A stretch of 64,000 nt of DNA from Acidovorax sp. GW101-3H11 (GTDB lineage Bacteria; Pseudomonadota; Gammaproteobacteria; Burkholderiales; Burkholderiaceae_C), in NCBI RefSeq assembly GCF_001633105.1, contig NZ_LUKZ01000009.1:905269-969268 (forward strand), read 5' to 3'. Made by a program: the position numbers and the translations under genes. This document shows positions 8,658 to 16,191 of this stretch, piece after piece (positions within the stretch are counted from its first letter, which is position 1; each line of letters begins with the position of its first letter). The notes under the pieces were generated by a model, which ran no database searches, was not told the origin of the DNA, and saw nothing but the letters and a program-made list of their open reading frames with translations.

Positions 8658-9762
8658 ATGGACGCAGAACGCATCAACCTCATCGGCACCACCCTCAGCG
8701 ACCTGGCTCTGCGCACGGCAGAGTTACGGAGGTATCTTTGACTTCGATGCCAAATTCGAACGCCTGCGCACGGTAAACGCATCGCTGGAAGACCCTTCGG
8801 TCTGGAACGATCCGAAGAAGGCCCAGGAGCTGGGCAAGGAACAAAAATCGCTCTCCAGCGTGGTCGTCACGCTGGACAAGCTCACCCGCGATCTGGCCGA
8901 CAACGCCGAGCTGTATGAGATGAGCAAAGAGGAAGGCGATGAAGCCGGCCTTTTGACCATCGAGTCGGAAGCCGCCACGATGCGCGCGGCGGTGGAAGAG
9001 CTGGAGTTCCGCCGCATGTTCCGCAACGAGGCCGACCCGCTCAACTGCTTTGTGGACATCCAGGCAGGTGCCGGTGGCACCGAGGCCTGCGACTGGGCCA
9101 GCATGCTGCTGCGCCAGTACCTCAAGTACGCCGAACGCAAGGGCTTCAAGGCCACGGTCGAAGACGAAACCCCGGGCGACGTGGCCGGCATCAAGAGCGC
9201 CACGATCAAGATCGAGGGCGAATACGCCTTTGGCCTGCTGCGCACCGAAACCGGCGTGCACCGCTTGGTGCGCAAGAGCCCGTTCGACAGCTCGGGCGGC
9301 CGCCACACCTCGTTTGCGTCGCTGTTCGTCTACCCCGAGATCGACGACTCCATCGAGATCAACATCAACCCGGCCGACGTTCGCACCGACACCTTCCGTG
9401 CCTCCGGCGCGGGCGGCCAGCACATCAACAAGACCGACTCGGCCGTGCGCCTGACGCACATCCCCACGGGCATCGTGGTGCAGTGCCAGGACGGCCGCAG
9501 CCAGCACAGCAACCGTGACGTGGCCTGGCAGCGCCTGCGCAGCCGCCTGTATGACTTCGAGATGCGCAAGCGCATGGAAGAGCAGCAAAAGCTGGAAGAC
9601 ACCAAGACCGACGTGGGCTGGGGCCACCAGATCCGCAGCTACGTGCTGGACAACAGCCGCATCAAGGACCTGCGCACCAACGTCGAAATCTCGGCCACGC
9701 AGAAGGTGCTGGATGGTGATCTGGACGCGTTCATCGAAGCGTCGTTGAAGCAAGGCGTGTGA
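8658..9762 (+). CDS. prfB: peptide chain release factor 2, with programmed +1 frameshift
   Basis: RF2 recognises UGA and UAA and triggers peptide release at the ribosome. The gene starts at ATG 8658; frame 1 runs 27 codons to a TGA at 8739. Translation shifts +1 at CTT-TGA-C (8736-8742) and resumes with GAC at 8740, giving a 367-residue protein. The stop-codon recognition motif SPF (in [11 protein letters not shown]) and the catalytic GGQ ([10 protein letters not shown]) are both present. The last base of its TGA is shared with the ATG of the HAD gene, so the two are translationally coupled. Confidence 0.96.
8724..8742 (+). promoter_or_regulatory. prfB autoregulatory frameshift site
   Basis: The site reads TTACGGAGGTATCTTTGAC. 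A Shine-Dalgarno-like GGAGG sits three bases upstream of the slippery CTT, followed by the in-frame TGA and a C that weakens termination. This is the classical RF2 feedback device: low RF2 causes slow decoding of TGA and favours the shift, restoring RF2 levels. Confidence 0.95.
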
Positions 9763-10436
9763 TGCACGTCGAAGCCATCATCTTCGACATGGACGGCACC
9801 ATGATCGACTCCATGCCCTGGCACGCCCAGGCGTGGGTCGAGTTTGCACGCCGCCGGGGCATGGACATCGACGTGCCCGACCTCATGGCCCGCACCACCG
9901 GCAAGAACGGCACCGAGTGCATCGTGGAACTGCTGGGCCGTGCCGTGTCGCAGGACGAGGCCGACGCGCTCACGCACGAAAAAGAAACCATCTACCGCGA
10001 ACTGTTCGCGCCCCGCTTTACCGAAGTAGCGGGCTTTCGCCAGTTTGCAGCCCAGGTGCGTGCGCGTGGCCTCAAAGTGGCGGTGGGCACGGCGGGCGAC
10101 ATCGGCAACGTGGAATTCGCCCTGGGCCACCTGGGGCTGGAGCCTGCGCCGCAAGCCATCGTGCGCGGTGACGAGGGCCTGCCCGGCAAGCCCCAACCCG
10201 CCATTTTTCTGGAGGCCGCACGCCGCATTGCGGCCGACCCGGCACACTGCATCGTCTTTGAAGACGCGCCCTTTGGCATCGAAGCCGCGCGCCGCGCAGG
10301 CATGCGCGCCGTGGCCATCTGCAGCACCCACACACCCGAGCAACTGGCCGGGCCACATGTGCTGGCCGCCGTGCGCGACTACACCGAACTCATGAACACC
10401 GACTTTCTGGAGAGCATCCATGTTGCAACTGCATAG
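9762..10436 (+). CDS. HAD-superfamily phosphatase (beta-phosphoglucomutase-like)
   Basis: HAD hydrolase of 224 residues starting at the ATG that overlaps the prfB stop (TGATG). Motif I is DMDGT, motif II is in TAGD, the conserved Lys is in GKPQPA, and motif III is EDAPFGIEAA. A cap domain of the C1 helical type lies between residues ~15 and ~85. Enzymes of this type dephosphorylate small sugar phosphates or act as phosphoglucomutases. The C-terminus overlaps the start of pepN by 17 bp, suggesting one transcript prfB-HAD-pepN. Confidence 0.87.
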   Translation: MHVEAIIFDMDGTMIDSMPWHAQAWVEFARRRGMDIDVPDLMARTTGKNGTECIVELLGRAVSQDEADALTHEKETIYRELFAPRFTEVAGFRQFAAQVRARGLKVAVGTAGDIGNVEFALGHLGLEPAPQAIVRGDEGLPGKPQPAIFLEAARRIAADPAHCIVFEDAPFGIEAARRAGMRAVAICSTHTPEQLAGPHVLAAVRDYTELMNTDFLESIHVATA

Positions 10437-13176
10437 CGCAGACGGAAGTGGAGACGGAGCAGGCCAGACCATCGCCATCCGCCGCGAGGACTACACCGCC
10501 CCCGCCTACTGGATCGACAGCGTCGAACTCACCTTCGACCTGGACCCGAACAAGACCCGCGTGCTCAACCGCATGGTGCTGCGCCGCAACCCCGACGTGG
10601 CAGCCGAGCCGCTGAAGCTGGACGGCGACGAGCTGAACCTGGCGCGCGTGCTGGTCAACGGCCAGGGCACCTCGTTCAAGATGGAGGGCGCCCGCCTGGT
10701 GCTGGAGAACCTGCCCGAAGGCGAAGAGCCCTTCGCGCTCGAAATCTTCACCACCTGCTGCCCCGCCAAGAACACCCAGCTCATGGGCCTGTATGTGAGC
10801 CAGGGCACGTTCTTCACGCAGTGCGAGGCCGAGGGCTTCCGCCGCATCACCTACTTCCTGGACCGGCCCGATGTGATGGCCAGCTACACCGTCACGCTGC
10901 GCGCCGACAAGGCCCAGTACCCGGTGCTGCTCAGCAACGGCAACCTGGTGGACAGCGGCGCGCTGGAAGACGGCCCCAATGGCGCACGGCACTTCGCCAA
11001 ATGGGTGGACCCGCACAAGAAGCCCTGCTACCTGTTCGCGTTGGTGGCGGGCAAGCTGGTGGCGCGCGAGCAGCTCATCAAGAGCCGCTCGGGCTCCAAC
11101 CACCTGCTGCAGGTGTATGTGCGCCCCGGCGACCTGGGCAAGACCGAACACGCCATGAACTCGCTGATGTACAGCGTGGCCTGGGACGAAGCCCGCTTTG
11201 GCCTGCCGCTGGACCTGGAGCGCTTCATGATCGTCGCCACCAGCGACTTCAACATGGGCGCGATGGAGAACAAGGGCCTGAACATCTTCAACACGAAGTA
11301 CGTTCTGGCCAGCGAATCCACGGCCACCGACACCGACTTCGCCAACATTGAAAGCGTGGTCGGCCACGAGTACTTCCACAACTGGACCGGCAACCGCGTG
11401 ACCTGCCGCGACTGGTTCCAGCTCTCCTTGAAAGAAGGCCTCACCGTCTTCCGCGACCAGGAATTCAGCATGGACCTGGCGGGCAGCCCGTCGGCCCGCG
11501 CCGTCAAGCGCATCGAAGACGTGCGTGTGCTGCGCACCGCGCAGTTCCCCGAAGACGCAGGCCCCATGGCCCACCCGGTGCGGCCCGACAGCTACGTCGA
11601 GATCAACAACTTCTACACCGTCACCATCTACGAAAAGGGTGCCGAGGTCGTGCGCATGCAGCACAACCTGGTGGGCCGCGAAGGCTTTGCCAAGGGCATG
11701 AAGCTGTACTTCGAACGCCACGACGGCCAGGCCGTGACCTGCGACGACTTCGTGCGATCAATAGCCGACGCCAACCCGGCCAGCCCGCTCACGCAGCACT
11801 TGGCCCAGTTCAAGCGCTGGTACAGCCAGGTCGGCACGCCCCGCGTGCGCGCCACGGGCCGCTACGACGCCGCCACGCGCTGCTACGCACTCACGCTGTC
11901 GCAAAGCTGCGCTCCCACGCCCGGCCAGAGCGAGAAACTGCCCTTCGTCATCCCGGTGGACCTGGGCCTGATCGACGCCCGCACCGGCGCCGCCCTGCCC
12001 TTGCATCTGTCGGGCGAAGGGTCGTCGGGCAGCACATCGCGCGTGGTCGTGCTCACCGAGGCATCGCAGACGCTGACTTTCACCAACCTCGATGCCGAAC
12101 CTGTGCCCTCGCTGCTGCGCGGTTTCAGCGCGCCCGTGGTGCTGGACATCGACTACACCGACGCACAGCTGCTGGCCTTGCTCGCACACGACACCGACGC
12201 CTTCAACCGCTGGGAAGCGGGCCAGCGCCTGGCACTGCGAATCGCTATTAATTCAATAGCAAACAATGCTTTACAGACAGGCGGTAACGGCCGATTTGAG
12301 CATCAAATTCTGCCCGCAGAGTTTGTAGACGCCATGCGCACCGTGCTGCGCAACCCCTCGCTGGATGCAGCGTTCAAGGAACTGGTGCTCACCCTGCCGT
12401 CCGAAACCTACATCGCCGAGCAGCAGGACGTGGTGGACCCCCAGCGCATCCACGCCGTGCGCGAAGCCATGCGCGAGCAACTGGCCGTCTCGCTGCAGGC
12501 CGACTGGGAATGGGCCTGGGAGCAGAACCAGGACACCGGTGGCTACCGCCCCGACCCCGTCTCCTCCGGCCGCCGCGCGCTCAGCGGCCTGGCGCTGCAC
12601 ATGCTGTGCATTGCGGCCCAGCGCACCGGTGATGCCATCTGGCCGGGCAAGGCCTACCAGCGCTTCAAGGTGGCGGGCAACATGACGGACCGCTTCAACG
12701 CGCTCACCGCCCTGGTGGCCAGTGGCAGCGAACTCGCAGCACCGGCCCTCGCGCGCTTTCACGCCATGTTCAAGGACGAGCCCCTGGTCATCGACAAGTG
12801 GTTTGCCCTGCAGGCAGGTGCGCCAGACCGGGGCGGCAATGTGCTGCCCGCCGTGCGCCAGCTCATGCAGCACCCGGACTTCAGTCTCAAGAACCCCAAC
12901 CGCGCGCGCAGCGTGATCTTCAGCTACTGCAGCGCCAACCCCGGCGCCTTCCACCGTGCGGATGCTGCGGGCTACGTGTTCTGGAGCGACCGCGTGATCG
13001 AGCTGGATGCCATCAACCCGCAGGTCGCAGCCCGCCTTGCGCGCGCACTCGACCGCTGGAAGAAGCTGGCAGACCCTTGGCGCAGCGCCGCCCGCGAGGC
13101 CATCGCCCGCGTTGCCGCCAAGCCCGATCTGTCCAACGACGTGCGCGAGGTTGTCACCCGCGCTCTGGCCGACTAA
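10420..13176 (+). CDS. pepN: aminopeptidase N
   Basis: M1-family zinc aminopeptidase, 918 aa, which removes N-terminal residues from peptides in the cytoplasm. The substrate-binding GAMEN motif (MGAMENKGLN) and the zinc site HEYFHNW...E (residues ~305-335) are intact, and the C-terminal helical domain is present. The start at 10420 matches the E. coli PepN N-terminus in register. Around residues 609-628 the protein contains a short AT-rich stretch (INSIANNALQTGGNGRFEHQ) that corresponds to an in-frame copy of a dispersed repeat; the reading frame survives it. Confidence 0.95.
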   Translation: MLQLHSADGSGDGAGQTIAIRREDYTAPAYWIDSVELTFDLDPNKTRVLNRMVLRRNPDVAAEPLKLDGDELNLARVLVNGQGTSFKMEGARLVLENLPEGEEPFALEIFTTCCPAKNTQLMGLYVSQGTFFTQCEAEGFRRITYFLDRPDVMASYTVTLRADKAQYPVLLSNGNLVDSGALEDGPNGARHFAKWVDPHKKPCYLFALVAGKLVAREQLIKSRSGSNHLLQVYVRPGDLGKTEHAMNSLMYSVAWDEARFGLPLDLERFMIVATSDFNMGAMENKGLNIFNTKYVLASESTATDTDFANIESVVGHEYFHNWTGNRVTCRDWFQLSLKEGLTVFRDQEFSMDLAGSPSARAVKRIEDVRVLRTAQFPEDAGPMAHPVRPDSYVEINNFYTVTIYEKGAEVVRMQHNLVGREGFAKGMKLYFERHDGQAVTCDDFVRSIADANPASPLTQHLAQFKRWYSQVGTPRVRATGRYDAATRCYALTLSQSCAPTPGQSEKLPFVIPVDLGLIDARTGAALPLHLSGEGSSGSTSRVVVLTEASQTLTFTNLDAEPVPSLLRGFSAPVVLDIDYTDAQLLALLAHDTDAFNRWEAGQRLALRIAINSIANNALQTGGNGRFEHQILPAEFVDAMRTVLRNPSLDAAFKELVLTLPSETYIAEQQDVVDPQRIHAVREAMREQLAVSLQADWEWAWEQNQDTGGYRPDPVSSGRRALSGLALHMLCIAAQRTGDAIWPGKAYQRFKVAGNMTDRFNALTALVASGSELAAPALARFHAMFKDEPLVIDKWFALQAGAPDRGGNVLPAVRQLMQHPDFSLKNPNRARSVIFSYCSANPGAFHRADAAGYVFWSDRVIELDAINPQVAARLARALDRWKKLADPWRSAAREAIARVAAKPDLSNDVREVVTRALAD
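12243..12303 (-). repeat. dispersed repeat, copy 2, embedded in frame within pepN
   Basis: Locally AT-rich DNA inside GC-rich pepN, containing GCTATT...AATAGC as an inverted repeat at its left end. Read on the minus strand it aligns with the intergenic element at 8462-8522 over nearly its whole length. It adds roughly five residues relative to E. coli PepN in a surface loop and does not interrupt the frame. Confidence 0.55.
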
Positions 13177-13197
13177 TCCATCTGAAAGCAAAGACCC

Positions 13198-14205
13198 ATG
13201 GCAAAAAGCATCAGCCTGACCCGCTACCTCGTTGAGCAGCAACGGGTGGACGGCCTCATCCCCTCACAACTGCGCCTGCTGCTCGAAGTGGTGGCCCGCG
13301 CCTGCAAAAGCATCAGCCACGCCGTGAACAAAGGCGCGCTGGGCGGCGTGCTGGGCACAGCCAGCAGCGAAAACGTGCAGGGCGAGATCCAGAAAAAACT
13401 CGACATCATCGCCAACGAGGTGCTGATCGAAGCCAACGAATGGGGGGGCCACCTGGCGGCCATGGCGTCCGAAGAAATGGACGGCATCTACCTGGTGCCC
13501 AACCGCTACCCGCAAGGCGAATACCTGCTGCTGTTCGATCCCCTCGACGGCTCCAGCAACATCGACGTGAACGTGAGCATCGGCACCATCTTCAGCGTGC
13601 TGAAGAAGCCCGACGGTGACCGGGGCGTGGAGGAAGGCGACTTCCTGCAACCCGGCACGCAGCAAGTGGCTGCGGGCTACTGCATTTACGGCCCACAGAC
13701 CACGCTGGTACTCACCGTGGGCGACGGCGTGGCCATGTTCACGCTCGACCGCGAACAAGGCTCCTTCGTGCTGACCGAAGAGAACATCCGCATTCCCGAG
13801 GACACCAAGGAATTCGCGATCAACATGAGCAACATGCGCCACTGGGACGAGCCCGTGAAGCGCTACATCGACGAATGCCTGCAGGGCAAGGAAGGCCCGC
13901 GCGGCAAGGACTTCAACATGCGCTGGATTGCCAGCATGGTGGCCGACGTGCACCGCATCCTGACCCGTGGCGGCGTCTTCATGTACCCCTGGGACAAGCG
14001 CGAGCCCAACAAGCCCGGCAAGCTGCGCCTGATGTACGAAGCCAACCCCATGGGCTGGCTGGTCGAGCAAGCCGGGGGCGCGGCCACCAACGGCAAGCAG
14101 CGCATCCTGGACATCCAGCCCACCCAATTGCACGAGCGCGTGAGCGTGATCCTCGGCTCAAAAAATGAGGTCGAGCGCGTGACAAGCTACCATTCCACGC
14201 TATAA
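13198..14205 (+). CDS. fbp: fructose-1,6-bisphosphatase, class 1
   Basis: This enzyme hydrolyses fructose-1,6-bisphosphate to fructose-6-phosphate in gluconeogenesis. The class 1 metal-binding signature [17 protein letters not shown] lies at residues ~113-129, and the C-terminal [20 protein letters not shown] block carries the substrate-binding Lys/Arg region. At 335 aa it is of normal length. It follows pepN by 21 bp on the same strand and is followed by tRNA-Thr 12 bp downstream. Confidence 0.96.
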   Translation: MAKSISLTRYLVEQQRVDGLIPSQLRLLLEVVARACKSISHAVNKGALGGVLGTASSENVQGEIQKKLDIIANEVLIEANEWGGHLAAMASEEMDGIYLVPNRYPQGEYLLLFDPLDGSSNIDVNVSIGTIFSVLKKPDGDRGVEEGDFLQPGTQQVAAGYCIYGPQTTLVLTVGDGVAMFTLDREQGSFVLTEENIRIPEDTKEFAINMSNMRHWDEPVKRYIDECLQGKEGPRGKDFNMRWIASMVADVHRILTRGGVFMYPWDKREPNKPGKLRLMYEANPMGWLVEQAGGAATNGKQRILDIQPTQLHERVSVILGSKNEVERVTSYHSTL

Positions 14206-14217
14206 TTTGAGGCTTAC

Positions 14218-14293
14218 GCCGGTGTAGCTCAGTCGGTAGAGCAGCTCATTCGTAATGAGAAGGTCGGGTGTTCGATTCATCTCTCCGGCACCA
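14218..14293 (+). tRNA. tRNA-Thr (anticodon CGT)
   Basis: A complete cloverleaf of 76 nt including an encoded CCA. The D arm carries TAGCTCAG and the anticodon stem CTCAT/ATGAG encloses CGT at 14251-14253. The T arm contains GTTCGATT, and the acceptor stem GCCGGTG pairs with CTCCGGC with one U-U mismatch. The anticodon reads ACG threonine codons. Confidence 0.96.
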
Positions 14294-14296
14294 GAT

Positions 14297-14331
14297 AAAA
14301 AGCCCTGATTCGCAAGAGTCAGGGCTTTTTT
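14297..14331 (+). terminator. Rho-independent terminator after tRNA-Thr
   Basis: A long stem AAAAAGCCCTGATTC / GAGTCAGGGCTTTTTT with a GCAA tetraloop and one G-U pair, followed by a run of six T on the plus strand. It directly follows the tRNA CCA and should terminate the fbp/tRNA transcript. Confidence 0.9.
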
Positions 14332-14439
14332 CATGGGCCTGACAGAAGCATTCTTTCTCGGCGAACTCAGAGCATCGGCGCCATCAAGCACAGCGGTGCG
14401 CAGGCATGGCCGCCGACGATGCCCCCCAACAAAACATCC

Positions 14440-15756
14440 TCAGGACCCGGACTTGGGGTTTTGAGCGCCCTGCTGCGCAAACGCAAAATCCGGCAGCGAC
14501 AGCGTGGCCTCGGCCACCTCCAACAGGCGGCGGTTCTGGTCCATAGAGGTTTTCTGCAGTGCCCGGAAGGCCACTTCCTCGTTCATGCCCAGCCGCGCCA
14601 TCAGCACCCCCTTGGCCCGCTCGATCACCTTGCGCTCATTGAGCGTGCGGCGGGCGACCTCCAGCTCCGCCTCCATGCTGGCCATGCGCGCGGACTGGCT
14701 CTGCAGCAGGTCCACCAGCGAGGCCGATTCGCCTGCGTGGGCAGCCGCACCGACGGGGTCCGGCATGGCTGATGGCACCTGGGCCATGTCGAAAAAACGG
14801 TCCACCGCATGGGTGCGCTGTGGCGGGTTGTCGCGCAGGCCACGCAGCAGGCCCTTGGAATCCTGCAGGTCCTGCTGGGCCTCCAGGATGCGCGCCTCGC
14901 AGTCTTCGCGCAGGCGTTTGACAAGATCCACCTGCAGGTGCCACAGCGCGCTGATGCGCTCGGAGCACAGGTCAAACCAGGTGTCGCTGAGGTCGCTGTC
15001 GAGCGCCGCCCCCGGTCTGGCCACGCACAGCGCGCGACGAAGGCGCTCCAGCTGGGCGGCGGCAGGCACCAGTTGCTGCTGCTCCCAACGGGCACGCAGC
15101 GCGGGTTCGGCAAACTCAGAGAACACACGCAGGCTGCGCTCCTGCGCGTCGATGAGGTGAATCACCCGCTGCTGGTGCGCCTCGTTGCTGCTGCCAGACG
15201 CATACAGCAAGGCTCCCAGCGCACGCTCCTGGCCCGCCTCTTCCTCGGCCTGCACCAGGTGCAGCAAGGCCACCAGCATGCGCGACACGCTGGGCAGGCC
15301 CGCCGCATCGGCCACGTGGAATACCAACTCAATCAGCCCCGCAATGAGGTGGCTGTAGGCCGCCACGGAGTCGTGCGCTGACATGGCCTGCCGCTCGATC
15401 TGGGTGCGCAGCGCGGGCAGCGACTCCAGGCCCAGCAGGGCCCATGCCATCAGCGACAGCGCCTTGGCGGTGGCGCCCTGCCCCGGCTCGATGTGCTGTG
15501 CAAACACTTCGCGCAGCCGCGCCTCCAGGGGCGCAACCTCGTCGATGACACGCAGCCGCACATCGACAAACCGCAGGGCCTTGGAGGCCAGATACGCGCC
15601 CGAGACGCCCCGCTCCCGCTGCAGGCCCTGGATCAGCTGCCCGATCACGTCCACCAGCTCGGCACGGCTGGCAAGGTGGCGCACGGCGTCGATCTCCAGC
15701 TGCTTGGAGCGGAGCACAAGGTTCGATACCGACAAAGGCGCGGCCGGGTCTGGCAT
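14440..15756 (-). CDS. nasR: nitrate/nitrite-sensing NIT-ANTAR antiterminator (NasR-like)
   Basis: The 438-residue protein has an N-terminal NIT (nitrate- and nitrite-sensing) helical domain (residues ~25-290, with QRERGVSGAYLASK as a typical first helix). At the C-terminus is an ANTAR RNA-binding domain (residues ~370-425; VIERAKGVLMARLGMNEEVAFRALQK). In Klebsiella NasR this pair binds the leader RNA of nitrate assimilation genes and blocks termination when nitrate is present. It lies 58 bp downstream of nirD on the same strand. I chose ATG 15756 because the upstream in-frame sequence is not protein-like. Confidence 0.88.
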   Translation of the reverse strand: MPDPAAPLSVSNLVLRSKQLEIDAVRHLASRAELVDVIGQLIQGLQRERGVSGAYLASKALRFVDVRLRVIDEVAPLEARLREVFAQHIEPGQGATAKALSLMAWALLGLESLPALRTQIERQAMSAHDSVAAYSHLIAGLIELVFHVADAAGLPSVSRMLVALLHLVQAEEEAGQERALGALLYASGSSNEAHQQRVIHLIDAQERSLRVFSEFAEPALRARWEQQQLVPAAAQLERLRRALCVARPGAALDSDLSDTWFDLCSERISALWHLQVDLVKRLREDCEARILEAQQDLQDSKGLLRGLRDNPPQRTHAVDRFFDMAQVPSAMPDPVGAAAHAGESASLVDLLQSQSARMASMEAELEVARRTLNERKVIERAKGVLMARLGMNEEVAFRALQKTSMDQNRRLLEVAEATLSLPDFAFAQQGAQNPKSGS

Positions 15757-15814
15757 GCAGGATTCCTGGGTGGTTGTGGCGCAGCAGGCGTGCCGCGACC
15801 TGACTGCGATTGTG

Positions 15815-16174
15815 TCAGGCCAAAGCCACGCTGACACGACCACCCACAGCGCGCACGCTGTGGGCACTCACCGATTGCGCCGGTGTCTCCAGGCATTCGC
15901 CGGTCCGCAGGTCGAAGTGGTTTTTGTACAGCGGCGAGGCCACCACCACACGGTCGCCAATGCTGCCCACCAGGCCCCGGGCCAGCACGCTGGCGCCAGA
16001 CTTGGGGTCCACGTTGTCGATGGCAAAAAACTGGTCTGTGCCGACGCGGAACACCGCCACATGGCGGCTGGCCACCAGGGCGCATACGCCGGTGCTGGGC
16101 AGGATGTCATCGACCGCGCAAATGTCGGTCCAGGCAAGGGAGGAGTCGGTGCTGGTCATGGGGAGTGCGCTCAT
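15815..16174 (-). CDS. nirD: nitrite reductase [NAD(P)H] small subunit
   Basis: NirD is the Rieske-like small subunit of assimilatory cytoplasmic nitrite reductase. The domain reads FFAIDNVDPKSGA...VASPLYKNHFDLRTGECLE, with the family's usual loss of the Cys ligands. The likely start is the ATG giving MSALPM. A TTG seven codons upstream (16195) overlaps the nirB stop and could serve as a coupled start. It is cotranscribed with nirB. Confidence 0.9.
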   Translation of the reverse strand: MSALPMTSTDSSLAWTDICAVDDILPSTGVCALVASRHVAVFRVGTDQFFAIDNVDPKSGASVLARGLVGSIGDRVVVASPLYKNHFDLRTGECLETPAQSVSAHSVRAVGGRVSVALA

Positions 16175-16191
16175 GGTGTTCTCGTCTTTCT

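Noticed and set aside
10390-11721. 443-aa minus-strand open frame
   Set aside because: Antisense to pepN; the composition is dominated by His/Gln/Val typical of high-GC shadows.
14200-14391. 63-aa minus-strand frame containing NRTPDLLITNELLYRLSYTG
   Set aside because: It is the antisense of tRNA-Thr. This peptide is a well-known annotation artefact arising from tRNA genes.
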